A DNA stretch of 64,000 nucleotides from Favolaschia claudopus. Lineage: Eukaryota > Basidiomycota > Agaricomycetes > Agaricales > Mycenaceae. The notes under the pieces are model-generated. The model ran no database searches. It had not been told where the DNA came from and worked only from the letters and a program-made list of their open reading frames with translations. Shown here one piece after another: positions 11,200 to 23,699 of the stretch; position 1 is the stretch's first letter, and every line of letters begins with the position of its first letter. The stretch covers positions 1,404,292 to 1,468,291 of the forward strand of contig JAWWNJ010000060.1 of NCBI GenBank assembly GCA_037176885.1. Direction: 5' to 3'. The position numbers and the translations under genes are program-made.

Positions 11200-13900
11200 G
11201 CAGTACAGTCAGGGACTCATCAAGCCCCGGATAACGCGGATCTTCCTCCTCCATTCCGTCTGTCCCTTCCCCCAGTGCATCCTACCCCACTGAGAAGAAA
11301 CGCGATGGAAGCGGTCTCCCACAGACCACACCGTGCTGAGCGTATCTGCACCGACATAGAACGGGGCACAGGCAATAGATAAAAACCACAAATAGAATGC
11401 CGCCTCGACCTCACCGATGACAATGGCACTCCTGGCGCACGCGCCCCACAAACACCCTCGAGTCTCAGTCAGCGTAAGAATCAGTGAGTACGCCTCGACT
11501 TCCACTGTCCACCGCAGCCCCAGCTCTTCACGAAGGTCAACTCCACCTCCACCTCCTCCTCGTCCCCACCTCCGTCACGCGTCATTAACACCTCCACCAT
11601 CAGACCCTGCGGATATACACTTTACCCCCGCCCGGTGAAAATCTCCTTCCCCCCTTTTTGACACATGTGCACGCCGTCCATAGGCACAGTGAAATGAAGG
11701 CTCCCCACGCCTCACGCGCATGCGCACCGCACCTTCGAGGACCAGTGGCGCCCACCATTCGTCCTTGGATTCACCCCCTCTTTCTTGCGCCCACCGAGAA
11801 GCCCGTCGACCTCCTCCGCTGCTCGCGGCAGCTCCTCCTTCACTGTCCACTGGCAGCAGCGCCGGGTCGATCCATCATGCCTCGCTTGCTTGCGCCATCC
11901 TCAGAAAGCACTCGTCGGACGTTTTCGCTCTCGTATGTGCGCCGCAACTCCGCTGAGCCCCACCGTCGCCTCCACTAACGCGACGACCTCTGTCTGGACC
12001 ATAGGCAGCCCCCCGCGAGCAGTGGCGTCCCGCGCAGGAGCTGCGACACCTCACCGCAGTCATCCCGGAGGAGCCTTGAAAAGATGATGGAAGAAGCCAC
12101 TCTACACCACCTTGTCTGCAGCCCCGCCTTCCGAAGTCGGTGATTCAGGGACCAGAGCGAGCTCCTCGACCATACTCGGGATCCACACCGAGTTCCACAG
12201 CGTGACGAGAGCTTCTCCCCCGCATTCACGCAACTCGAGCCCTACTGACCCCTCCTCGTTTCTCCTCCCCCTCCTCCACACGCGACCGACGAGGCCGTCA
12301 GAAGAGCGGGCACACCCATCGCCGGGAAGTAACAAGCTTGACCCCTCCACGAAAAGTGACACTCAGAGGCACCGCCCGCATCGTCCTTCCCCATGACTAA
12401 CACAATCCCCGCCTTGACGACAGCGAGCCCCCGCGCACCAGTAGCGACGACGCCACAGTCGTGGATACGTGGCTTCTTCGACACTCATCCCGTCGTGCCG
12501 CACATCCTCGTCTCCCGCTTCGTACAAGTCGCCGCCATCTCGAAGGCGATACGCGGGTGCTCATTGACTCGTTTGTAGTCGTCGTCATCGGCGCGAGGAA
12601 GGCGAGCGCGTTTATGGCGTACTGCATGACGCCTTTTCCCCACTTTTGAGCAGAGACACAGCGAGGACCATACCCCACCCCCGCCTCTCCACCCCCTTCT
12701 CTCCCCTCCTCCTCCTTCCCCGCCTCCTCCTCCATCGACGGGTGCTCGTGCGCCTCGCTAGGGAGTGACAAGCCCGAAAGGTGACGCATTCGTCCCGAGG
12801 GTAAGAACCCCGCTACGACAACCTTCAAGAAGCTCTGAGGGTCTCTCTTACCCTCTATAACCTTCAAGCAAGAGACGGAAGTCAGTAATCAATGCGGACG
12901 AGAACAAGGAAGGGCTGACCCTGCGTATGACATAGGGGTGAGACGCCGACGCCGGCGAGTCGTATGTATGTTTCCTGGGTCGATGAGGGCGAGGTGGGCG
13001 ATGACCCAAGAGCGAGCTTGAGCTCCGGCGGCACGAGGAGGACTTGCGGGTGGGCAAGCGATGGGCGGGACGTGGTGGTGGCGGTGGTGGTGGAGCGACG
13101 CACGGTCGAAGCGTAAGAGCGGGATGTGGGGATACGTGGCAAGCAAGGCTTGAAGAACACGAGGACTGGAATATCGTGCGACCCGGACGATCCTGTGGCA
13201 CACTCTGTCAGCACAATTGATGAGGGATCTGACGTCAAAACACTGACAGACCACGCGCCCCTCGCTATGGGGGGTACGATGGTAGATAGAAAGAGATAGC
13301 GAGTGGCCTTGCGTGCGGCGAGAGTGTTCTACTACGCTCGTCTCCTTGGTGAAGGTACGTGCGGAGGCGGGAAAACGGAGGCCCTATGCAGTAGCATCTC
13401 AAGAGGCGACGCGCAGGAGTAGCATCGCTGGGGCGACCGTCAGCCGGGACGAGGAGAAAAAAAAGGGGATGACGCAGGTATGCATGGCACAAGGCTGTGG
13501 CTGGAGCAGCCGTTTTTTGTGAGCACGGCGGTGTAGAAAGGCGATGTAGTCTTCAGGGTGGTGGCTGCGGTCCCGTCAGATTGGGAGATGAGCGAATGAA
13601 GGTAACGGCTCACTGACCATGACGTGTCCTCGATTGAACGATACCAAAGCCTTGAGAGCTCGCCGGTGGTCAGAGGCGTAAGATAGAGCTAAAAGTTCCA
13701 ACAAGGATGATTGCTAGAAGAAAGGACAATGAGGAGGAGATAGGACCTACCAAAGGACCACTCTTCTACCATTCCTGCTCCTGTGACTGACTAGTTCTCT
13801 CTGCCCTGCAGTTCTGAGGCAGAGCACCTTCCGGTAATCGATACCCTCAGTCACTTGCTGTCCAAATTTCGCTCTTTTGACGATGAAAGAAGATGTCCTG
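11200..13900 (-). other. Fragmented - strand coding-like segments, possibly Armadillo-type repeat protein or its remnant
   Basis: Several short minus-strand frames have an Arm/HEAT-like leucine pattern. Examples are EALVTLWNSVWIPSMVEELA (near 12.2 kb), AVMQYAINALAFLAP (near 12.6 kb), VLQALLATYPHIPLLRF (near 13.1 kb) and LLELLALSYASDHRRALKAL (near 13.7 kb). They are separated by stops and frame changes, with many possible short introns. I could not assemble a single open product. The segment is either a many-exon gene or a decayed one. The Arm reading is an inference from residue pattern only. Confidence 0.25.
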
Positions 13901-14249
13901 AGAAATCCGTTAGCTGACGCTCATAGACGCGTAGATAGTCGAGAGAAGTACAACGCACTAGCTAGCGCTTCAAGCAGCGACAGAAAGTTTGCGCCAGCGA
14001 GTGGAGAGCCTCCAAGAGACTTGTAGGGAGAACAGAGTCGAAGATCTCTCGTTTCTTGACAATTCTCGTTTCGGCGTGTCTGGAGCGCAAGTTCGAGGGG
14101 AGAGTCCCGGATATCAGACAGAATCCCGCCAGTAGAGATGGAATTATGTCGATGAAAGCATTCTGAGGCAAATCTCGACTCTGAGTGCATTGTTGCTGTG
14201 AGGGGAAGTGGAAGGTTGATGTCACAACACGTGCCGGATCAGACCGTTA

Positions 14250-15000
14250 CGGTCACGCTGTTCGGCCAGCTTGCCTCCGCCACTCTTCACGAAGCCGCCG
14301 CCCGACCGTCTAAAGTGGTGCTAAGGTCTCACAGGTATCGTTGTAACAAACCCGCCTTCCCAAGTCTGACTTCAAGTTACCGTTGGCCTGCGACCCCGAT
14401 CCATTCCGTGATGCTTGGTCAGTCTTGGGGACCAAGTTGGGGTCGGTGTTCACTGTTAACTGCGACTCGGATCAAGTCTTTGCTGCAAGGTTAATTGCCA
14501 CTAATCGTGTTTCTGAATCGGATCGCTGGTGGGCGTTTTTCTATTGTTTTTTTTTCTTACATTCTCACCGATTCTGGGAGTTTATTCACTCTTATTTGAA
14601 CCTGATCTTCAAATGAGTAAATTCGTCCTTGGTTCTACGCGTCCACCCGTTCCTCCCCTCCTCAACCCCTGCCATCCGGAATATCATACAACTCGACCTC
14701 AATCTCCACCGCTAGGGTTCGTTCAGCATCCAGCTCTGATGATGTTGGTGAATGATCGTTCTCCTCTTCCCGTCAGGTCATTGACATGGTCATCACAAGT
14801 TCAGCCGCGGACGCAGGGAAAAAATCTCTATCTATCTTCTTGATCTCAAAATTCTCTCCGTGCATCTTGATTTTTTCCTTTCAAAGTCACGAGCGACTGA
14901 TACTGCTTTGATTCAATTTCTAGTGCAAACCTTCGTTTCCTGCGCTCTTTGCGTCCCTTGAGGTACTCCAGAAAGCCTCTTAGTACTTGTCATCGACATT
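14250..15000. other. Intergenic region, nothing recognised
   Basis: T-rich and C-rich sequence without a convincing reading frame. It ends at the target site of the MITE that starts at 15001. Confidence 0.4.
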
Positions 15001-15331
15001 AGGGTGTTTCAAAGTTAAAAACTCGGGTCCAACTTGAGGTACAACTCGAAGGCCAACTTGAGAAGTCGAAAAATCAAGTTGGAACGAAATCGGACCTGAA
15101 GTCGTGCAAGTTACCTCGACCGTGACTGCAGGTCCGATTTCGTTCCAACTTCACTCCAACTTCGGATCCAACCTCGGCTAACCCGCATATCAAGTCAATT
15201 TGAACGTGAACTTTGAAACACCTCAGGTCCGAAAGTTCCTAACTTGGTCCTCGACTTCTCGAGTTGGGCCTCAAGTTAGACCTCAAATCAGACGTGAAGT
15301 CAGAGCCAAGTTGTTAACTTTGAAACACCCT
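15001..15331. mobile_element. 331-bp MITE (foldback, non-autonomous DNA transposon)
   Basis: The ends are perfect 18-bp inverted repeats: agggtgtttcaaagttaa at 15001-15018 and its complement at 15314-15331. The direct flanks are ATT at 14998-15000 and at 15332-15334. If the first and last base are assigned to the flank instead, the duplication is the dinucleotide TA. Superfamily is therefore open: Tc1/mariner if TA, a 3-bp type such as PIF/Harbinger if ATT. Inside, 15076-15098 and 15129-15151 form a second, perfect 23-bp inverted repeat, so the whole element folds back. There is no coding capacity. Confidence 0.92.
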
Positions 15332-15629
15332 ATTAGCCCGAGTTCTCGTTTGGTTTGGTGTCAGTCGACTGTGGGTTAGTTCCTTGCTACCGTCGCTCTC
15401 GTTCAATTAATCATGTCTACGCCGCGTAGGACTAGCCCATGAACTCCATTGTGGTATGCACATTCCTAGGCTAAGTCTCGTCGATTCAAGCCCTCCATTA
15501 TTTGAATCCTCCTCTCAATCTTGCTACAGTAGCCAAGTAGCTATAAAATACGAGGGTTTCAAATCCATCTCATCTTCAAATTCCAACGCAGTTGTTGCGA
15601 ACCCCTTCTCACCGCCCAACTGCTTCAGA

Positions 15630-16044
15630 ATGTTCCTCAAGCCCTTCGTACTCGTCAGCTTCATGCTCGCCGTACGTCTCCTCCCTGTTGTCGTTCCCCT
15701 CAAACGAACTGACTCCCTTGCTTATTTTTCCAGCTCTCAGATCCCACCGCCGCCTCCCCCTTCATGAAACGCAGCACCCTCAATTGCTGCGCGACCCTTG
15801 TATCCGCACAAGACCCAGCCGCACAAACCCTTCTATCTCTCCTGGGTGTCGTTGTCGACCCATCCGTGCAAGTTGGGCTTACTTGCTCGCCTGTGATTGA
15901 GTCTCTCAGGAGCAGTTGGTGAGTGATTCGTTAGCCTGTCATGTACACGGTTTACATTGATATTGATGAGATTTTTACAGTTCCGGTGTCTTTGTTAATT
16001 GTGATGAAGAGTTGCTTGGAGGGTTAATTTGTATCGCTGTTTAA
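15630..16044 (+). CDS. Hydrophobin-like small secreted protein with reduced cysteine set
   Basis: Three exons (15630-15671, 15734-15918, 15981-16044) encode 96 residues. A signal-peptide-like start (MFLKPFVLVSFMLA) ends at the first intron. The mature part has a CC pair, the spacing and hydrophobicity of class I hydrophobins (LLSLLGVVVDPSVQVGLTC), then SSC, VNC and IC. The canonical pattern is eight cysteines, C-CC-C-C-CC-C. Here the first cysteine is absent and the second cysteine of the later pair is aspartate (NCDE instead of CC), leaving six. Two of the four disulfides would be lost or rewired. Introns are at typical hydrophobin positions and no stop interrupts it. It may be a divergent functional paralog or an early decay product. 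Confidence 0.7.
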
Positions 16045-16714
16045 TTTTACGCCCTCACTCAAATCGAATCGCTTGTGCTCTATCGTGAACTTCATTCTCG
16101 ACAGCCAATCACTCACTCTGGGAGTCTGAACTGATTCGACTTCATTTAGACATTTTCACCACCTGAATTCGCCGTCACGGTGTTCCGTGCGGGCCACCCA
16201 ATTTCCCCGCCGTCAGATTGCAAGTCGAACACAGTCATCGCAGCCTGGGCACCGCACTCAATACACAGCTGATTGAAAGATTTTCTCTAGCATTGAAAAC
16301 AGAGTGAATCAAACCATTTATCGCGAACAGGGACAACGATGCCTCCTACTTTCGAAGTGCATATGTAGACGCATCCGTGCATGTCAATTCGATTCTTCGA
16401 ACTCAAGGTACAAACAAATCGCAGATTTCTTCTCGATCACATATAGTTCAACTTGAAAGCAACGCTTGAATTGTTCCGATTTCACACATACCAACTACTT
16501 ATCCAGGTGACCGTGTCAGTCACGTGGGCGCGTTTGGATGCGCGAAAACTATGGAATATAATCTGGGGGGAAGGAAAATGTCTCGAGTGGTACGTATCAC
16601 GGGGGAGAGACTTTCCGGAGCGCGAGCGACGCAATGGGTCGGCACCGAAAATGCCAAGAATGGGAATTGCCATGTTCGATATTATATACCGAGCATTTTA
16701 GTTTACAAGAAAAT
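16045..16714. other. Intergenic region, nothing recognised
   Basis: The spacer between the hydrophobin-like gene and the 3' end of the convergent permease. I see no coding or repeat signal that I can support. Confidence 0.4.
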
Positions 16715-19247
16715 TCAGAACAACCACCCCCAAATCCTGCCTCCAAGATCTTTGGCCTTAGGCTCCTCAACATCGATCGTGTCCGGCGGCGGAACATTCG
16801 AATGAAAGTCCATCTGCGAAGGGTGCACTATCTTTGACTTGCGAACGAGTTTGTAAATGAAATACAACGCAGCGAAGAGGGGAAGGTTGATGTATGCGAT
16901 GATGAAATCGGATACATCCCAATCGCCTGTGAAAAGGGGTCAGCCTTTTGACTGGACGAGGATTAGGACAGAGGGTTACATACCCTTGATGAAAACGGAC
17001 CATCCGTTGAATATAATGATGATTATACTCCCTGCGTACCGAAAATAAGGATCTGCGGAAGGAATGAAACGGAAATCCGACGCACAGATGAGTGCCCAGT
17101 AAGCGGGGTACGGCTGGAATCGATTCCAATACACGAATTTCGTACGATCGATACCTTGAGCTTGCATGCCATGGTAGAAGCGGATATACGTCCAGCTAAT
17201 CACCCCTGCATAATAGGCTCAGCAATCGTTTCTTAACACCAGAGAGAAACCGATACTTACCCCAAGTACAAAACCCCAAGATTGAAGTCAAATTACTGAG
17301 CCAATTCAGAACGGTGGAGGCGCCGCTGGATAGGGCCATGTACGAAAGTAGGATCCACATGCTCGAGAAAGCGAGCGCCGCTATCGGTAAACCACCCTTG
17401 AAGATGAGTATTAATTGAGATATACGTAGGACGAATTCAGTGAAACTATGGACCTTCGTGGTTTTGGCAAAGATCCTCGGGGCTTGACCACGAAGTGCCA
17501 GCCCGTATATCTGTCGGGAGGCAGAATATAGACCACTGTTGCCCGCCGAAAATGCGGACGATAGCACGCCGGCATTGATAACCGCTATATCAGACAAGAC
17601 AGTCAATGAACGCCCTTGTAGCTTTGCGGCTCAGACGTACACGGAAGAGTTTTGACTCCTGCACGGGTCATGGCTAAGACAAAGGGGGACGATGCGGCTG
17701 TTCCAGTGTCCTGAAGGAGTTTGTCATCGTTAGATGGAACGAGTATGCCTGGATTAACGGAATTATCAAAATACTGAAAGACGAGGACTGGATGAGTCTG
17801 ACCAACGATAAGAATGCCTAGCACGTAGAACATCAGGATGCGATAGAAGACTCGGCGGACGGCTTTCGCTAATGCGTGCCTGGGATTCTGAACCTCCGCT
17901 GCGGTCATCGCTAGGGACTCCATGCCAACGTAGGAGAATGCCTGTGTGTGAATTTACATTAGTGGATGTGATCACTATGGGCGATCATTAGCGATGATTA
18001 GAGACGCACGGCTTGCAGGAGCGTTTGAAACCATCCTAAGAATTTTCCTGTATTTCCGGGGACGAGGTACGGTGCGAAAGCTCCGGGATTCTGTTTCGAT
18101 TGAGGATCAGAGCAGAAATCTCTCGAGAGGGCGACAGAGACGTACCTGCCAGTACCGGAACCCAATTCGATCGTGATTTGGTCCTCCACCGAGATCAATG
18201 ACTGCGCGGTGAATCGTTAGAAGTATAGAGATAGAGTTGATATTTAATCTCGGGCACGAACCCAAACCACCGATGATACAACCGAGAACCAAAGCAATCT
18301 TGATGCATGCCTAGCGGAAGAGCTTAGAAGAGTGAGAAATATGAAACCAAGTCAACGTACAAAGATGAATTCGGATTCTCCGAACCATCGAACACCGAGG
18401 AAGTTAACCGCCGCGCAAAGGAAGAGGAGAAGCTGTTGAGAGAAATCAGTGATACCGAAGGAGGGAGAGATTCTTTACGCACTGTGAGATATCCCGCGAG
18501 GTGCGAGTTTGGCATCCCGCTACCATCAGGGCCAGTATCCCAAACTAAATGTCGTGATCAGTGAGATATTCAGAGATATATATATCGAAGAGAATGAATG
18601 AGGGGAGAAGGAATAAATATAACGCACAGCCGATTATAATCGTCGCGCTAATGATTTCGGTAGGAAGCGATATAATTCCGCTGTACCATTGCATCCATCC
18701 GATAGCGAATCCCATCGCTGGTTCAATGAACCGTTCGGCGAAGTGAATATCTGGGATAATCCGCGTGAGAACGATATAGCGACAGCGGAAACCGTAAGAA
18801 ATGAGACATACAACCACCAGAGATAGGCATGTAGCACATCATTTCGCCGAGGGACATGAGCATGCAGTAGCAGATTGTACCGACGTGAATGTATGCTAAT
18901 CTGAGGAAAGATCAATGGTTAATTGAAGGAGTCGATCCAAGCCTGCGAGGAAAAGACGCACAAAGCACCCGCAGGACCAGCATGCGCGATCGCCTTCCCT
19001 GAGCCGAGAAATAATCCCGTTCCGAGGGTCTAAAAACAATGAGGAGCGTTCCAGGAATCCACAACGAACTCACTCCAGCAAGAGCTATCATCTGCACATG
19101 CCGCTGCTTCATGTTTCTCTGTAGTCCATCGTAGATACCGGTGTGTACGTCGACTTTCACGGGGTCGAGCTCGTATGCGACGTCCTCCTTGGAGGTCTTC
19201 TCGTCAACCGTAATATTGAACTCCTCTGGCGACTTTTCGGAGGACAT
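16715..19247 (-). CDS. Amino-acid permease (APC superfamily, YAT/Dip5-like)
   Basis: The start at 19247 reads MSSEKSPEEFNITV and leads into a cytosolic tail, then LQRNMKQRHVQMIALAG. This is the entry to helix 1 in fungal amino-acid permeases. A 174-bp first exon (19074-19247) is followed by TLGTGLFLGSGKAIAHAGPAG, the conserved first-helix substrate motif. Further exons give MSLGEMMCYMPISGG, AERFIEPAMGFAIGW, AFSYVGMESLAMTAAEVQNP, VINAGVLSSAFSAGNSGLYS and ASRQIYGLALRGQAP, all hallmarks of the family. The C-terminus ends GGRIWGWLF with the stop at 16715. The product is a plasma-membrane proton/amino-acid symporter with 12 expected helices. Many introns of about 50 bp interrupt it. I did not fix every junction, but no unavoidable stop was found. 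Confidence 0.87.
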
Positions 19248-20606
19248 GCTGGTTATCGTATGCAAGGAAAGGGGAAACTGAGGAGCGTAACGGACTCACG
19301 GTTTGGAGTCCTTATCAGCGAACTTGGTGATACTGAAAATAGATGAAAGTGGCATGAGAGCGGCGCGGCTTTTTGCACGGATACGTTCCTGGGTTCAAAT
19401 TGACATTGCTTCTTGCTGTATGAGGGATGCATTGAGCTGATAAGGGCAACACGCGCTTGGATAAAGAATTTACCTCGAACGCCGGCAGATCGGGCGCCAA
19501 CTTGGGCGCCAACTTGAGGGCATATTTGGGGTACTAAACGAAGGACAGCCGCTCCTTCAAAGAACCAAGAACTTGCTTCCAATCTTACTGCAAGCCGAGC
19601 AGTGGATGGTTATATTTCATGAGAGGAAATTGAAATTATTGAATCAGTGTTCGGTCGAAGTCAGTTCTCCGCTGAAGTCGGGAATCACAATGATCGACTT
19701 GGAGATGACGAGAAACGCAGGGGAATAACAAAAATCTCGGCAGAAATTCAAAAGAAATGAAGAAGAAGCAGCATTTGACAGTCGCAAATGCTTTCGAGAT
19801 ATTTGAGATGCGCTGCACAAGAGAGAAACGAGAAGCAATACAGAGATCATGGTGGTGAGGAAGAAAGCGGAGTTTGATGTGTGACCGCATGATGTGACAC
19901 TTCTGATCTCAAACCACGACAACGGTGGGGGAGCTGGACACGGTGGATTTGCGGTGGATGGTGAAGACGCCCGCTGGGACAACTGTTCTGAAGAAACTCT
20001 GCGAATTCTCGGGCTTGAAACAAGCCGCCTAATGTCCCTCTCGGTTTCATACACCTCCTGTAACTTTCCATCTCAAACCGGACTAAGTACCCGCTCCTCG
20101 TCAATCCCTATCCAGTCAATGTCACAATACCTTTCGTCAAACCGCAGCTGGTATGGCACTGGATTTGGTGAGCCCTGTCTTTTCGAGATGAATAGAAGTT
20201 GCGCTGATAACGGATTCGTAGCATATGAGGGTGTGTGCCAAGATCCTCCGTCCTAAACCATCAAGATAGAGTAGACGCCCAAATAACAGCCGAGGTTTTC
20301 TGATTCCGTATATGGGGTGCTTTAATCCTCAACCCGTCCAGTGAGCTGTACCATTGCAACTCAAATTCACGTTGCATGCGGAGGAACCCGTGAGACAAAT
20401 GCGGGTATGATCGGACGGCGACAGGCTGTGTGCACCTAATATACGGTCCAACGACGGTCGCGATGTCTCAGTCGTCCCATTTACCCTGGTCTTTGTCTCA
20501 TCTCTGTCCCTCTTATTCCTCCTGGTTTCCTCCACATCTGGGTTTCGTCTCATTTACGACGCATTACTCCGCATTTCTCCAACTCAAGCAGAACCCAAAG
20601 TCTTCG
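19248..20606. other. Upstream/intergenic region, no supported gene
   Basis: This holds the likely promoter of the permease on the minus strand and the 5' region of the next gene on the plus strand. Short frames (for example 19644-20054 on - and 19894-20256 on +) overlap antisense and show no domain. Confidence 0.4.
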
Positions 20607-21438
20607 ATGTCTTCGCCGACGCTCCCGCCCGCCCAGCGCATTCGTCTCATGCGTTCGACTCGCAAACTCGGCGCCCTCCTTGGTGAGACGCCACGAGTAC
20701 AACTCTCCGCTGCGTCTGCACCGCCCAGCGCATTCACCTCGGGCAAACAACTCCTTCGGCGTCGTAGCTCCACACGCCCTTTGTCACTCTCCCTATCATC
20801 CACTCGCTCGCAGGATGAGCCGGTGGATACGCAGCCCACGCTCCTCGTCCATCTCCCACTTCTCGCCAACCCCCGCCCCCGCTCGTCTTCTTCCTCTTCC
20901 GCTGGTACGACGCCGACACAAACACCGCTCTCACCTTCATTCTCTGTGTCTCTGAACTCGCCCGTCACTCCGACCTTTGTTACGGATGACACAGAGGAGA
21001 ATACGGGCACGAAACGCCGTCGCCTCGCAAAGCTTACCCGCATTTTGGGGGAGAACGTCCCGCCCAAGCTTGTTGTCTCTTCTGCTTCGACTCACCCGTC
21101 ATCACAAGGTGGAGCAAGCAAAGCGCGAAGGCGTGCCAGCACGCTGGGGCTTGGCGTTTCCTCCGCATACTCGTTCCCGCGCATCCACTCTTTCCACCCC
21201 ACCGTCATCGCCTCTTTCAATCGCTGGAGATGAAGACGAGGAGCAGCGGCATCTGCTGCACACACGCGCGCGTCTTTCGCTCACGCCGCCTCCAGTGGCT
21301 ACCCACCGCGCGGAGAAGGGCTGGTCGGGAGAATGGTCGTATGCGAGGATTGGCGGTATTTCGAGCGCCGATGCCGCAAAGGACGATGTGCGGATCGAGG
21401 AGGTTAGGAGGCAGTTGAGGGGATTGAAAGTCGCTTGA
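20607..21438 (+). CDS. Conserved-looking basidiomycete hypothetical protein, frame break inside
   Basis: The start MSSPTLPPAQRIRLMRSTRKLG at 20607 leads into GALLGETPRV. Later comes KLTRILGENVPPKLV and, at the C-terminus, WSGEWSYARIGGISS and VRRQLRGLKVA. I recall a basidiomycete family with this order (LGALLGETP, then K-LTR-LGENVPPELV, then GEW...LR-LK), but I know no function. The protein is otherwise low complexity, rich in S, T and P. The first frame runs to about 21185, and the rest (RASTLSTPPSSPLSIAG onward) is in the +1 frame. No GT-AG intron joins them convincingly. A one-base indel near 21175-21185 explains it best, either real or a consensus error. Confidence 0.55.
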
Positions 21439-22094
21439 AGTGCAGGTGCGTCTCTCAGATGTCGATGTCTTGTGAATGGGTTGCTTACTGTTCAATCAGA
21501 CTCGTGATGCGATTTTGCTCAATCTTCACTCACATTCACGGTCTCAGTCATATCTTCCGCTCTTTAATACCTACCTATTCTGCTTGCGTTATTCTCACGC
21601 ATTCACTTCTCCCCCCTCTATTCTTCTCCACCGCTGCTGGTAGCATACTTCCCACTTTCAGTTCTCCTCTTTCGTTACGCAATTCTTCCCCTCATTGACA
21701 TGATTACGATCCTTTACTCGCTTGCTCCTTTTAATTGCACTGTACCCACCTTCATATATTGTATCACAGCCCCCCGCGCTCGTTAATTACGCTAGAAGAT
21801 TTCCGTACAATTTCACCATATCATAGAATACTAGTCGTTTGGTTTTCACTCGCTAATGTTCGGTCTTTCAGGCCGAAAGTGGTGGTTCAGAGGGTGTTCG
21901 ATCTTGTTGATCACCCTGGCAAATGTACGTCCTCCTGAGCGCCTACACTGTGTCTATTTTCAAAGGTAGTCTATCTTTCTCCCGACGATCTGATTCTGGC
22001 CGATCAAAGCCCACGAAACTGAGCGTCTCTTGCTCATGTCTTCGCACACAAAAGCAAGGTCTACACGAGGCCCGCAGTCACTCTCACTCACTCA
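21439..22094. other. Intergenic region
   Basis: Pyrimidine-rich spacer and probable promoter/5' UTR region of the DXO/Rai1 gene. No gene seen. Confidence 0.4.
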
Positions 22095-23496
22095 ATGTCT
22101 TCCACCACCACTCAACCCTCCACTGAACACCTCATCTCTTTCTCCGACCCGCCTCAAATCGCGGTCCCAGCATCCCTCGGCCCAGCTAAACAAGTCGCCT
22201 GTTTCTCTCTGTGCAACGAGAGGCTTCACGTCGACAGCCATGCCGCCATGCGGTTGTACTTTGCGCATCCACAGCCGAACGTCGACCTCAGCGTCGGGTA
22301 TAATCACCTCAATAATAAACAGCGTACATTCAAGCGCGTTCGACGGCTGGATCCCATCCTCGAGATGTGTCTGAAGTCGAAAAATAGCAAGGAGCTGTTG
22401 AATGTGGAGGTTATTACATGGCGCGGGATCGTCAAGAAGTGAGATATACGTTCCCTTCGTTGTTCGATTCACTGAAAATATTGATAGAATAATGCTCGGC
22501 GAAAAGATGGATCTAAACGTGTCGTTTTATAATGGGATCCTCTACATCGAGGAGCAAGGCCGGCGTGAGATGTACTGCGAGTGAGTTCATTTTACCAGCT
22601 CTTATCGAGTTCTCGATTGATTTCAATTCCGCTAGTCCAAGAGGATACATGGGGTACTGATTTCTAGACTAATTGAACTCGACTTGTTTGGCTGATACTG
22701 AGCAGATACAAATTCGAAACCTGTTGCTCTTCCTCCCAGCCATACGGTCCCCCGGGAGGAAAGGTCAACCTGCAGGATCAATGGAATGCAGCAGTGGTTC
22801 GTACGCTCGGATCGCTGAAAGTTTTATTGGTCGGTGAAGTTGACTGTGTCGATCGTGAGTGCCTATCCTCGTATCGAGTTCCATCCGTTCAATAATAATT
22901 CTTTGCAGCCGACTATATCAAAGACCCTTCGCCCGAGAATTTCGTGGAACTAAAGTCAAAGTGTGTGACGCCAGGAGAGGAGTTGTGAGTCGCCCGTTTC
23001 TTCTAGCACTCAACTCAGCGCGGACTCTGAAAACTTAACTCACAGACACCGCCAAATCGATTTCATGAAATGGGAGATCCAATCTCTTCTCATCGGTAGC
23101 TCGCGAATATTCGCTGGCTTTCGAAACTCAGCGGGAATCTTACAGCAAGTTGAAACCCTTGAAGTTCGGCCAGATCTCGAGGCAAGGCAACCCAAAATCG
23201 ACTGGGGTGTGCGTCTCCTTCATGCGCTGTTCGGATATTGCGCACCGGCATCGACTCGGAATGGGGCACTGAAAGTTTGGCGAGTTCAACTTCGGAAAAA
23301 TCTAGAGCTCGATCGGACGGCGGATATTCGCGAGTTGAGCGCAGCGGAGGTGAAGACATTGAATCAACGCGAAGGACTGCGGAATGGAATTTTGCCGCTG
23401 TCCTATATCGACGGTCTGAAGGAGAAGTCGCGCAAGCAGGGATTGGACGCGTTGCGGGTGGCCACCAGGCGTCGAGCAGGAGTTCATGTTGGCTGA
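22095..23496 (+). CDS. RAI1: Decapping/pyrophosphohydrolase enzyme of the DXO/Rai1 family
   Basis: Five exons (22095-22438, 22488-22580, 22706-22854, 22909-22984, 23046-23496) assemble to 1,113 nt (370 residues) with every phase matching. The length fits the family (about 370-400). Catalytic signatures are present. GEVDC near residue 189 supplies the metal-binding E and D. VELKS near residue 208 supplies the E-x-K. FMKWEIQSLLIGSSRIFAGFRNSAG corresponds to the motif that follows it in yeast Rai1 and human DXO. These enzymes remove faulty, incomplete or NAD-type 5' caps from RNA in the nucleus. In yeast Rai1 also partners the 5'-3' exonuclease Rat1. Nothing in the sequence tells whether the Rat1-binding surface is kept. 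The assignment to family is firm; the gene symbol is by family only. Confidence 0.88.
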
Positions 23497-23699
23497 GACG
23501 ATATGAATTTGACTATTTGCGATGCGAATGAAACAAAATCAAACTGGGGCTTCCGAGTTTCCATTTAAGCCGGAGATAAGACAAAGTCAGTTGAAGCATC
23601 GCAATATTCCAAGCCAGAGCTCATTTATGGTTGATTTACACAAACGACACATCATCATCTGTAATCATGTACTGCGAGCCTAAAAAACGTTCTTAAAAT

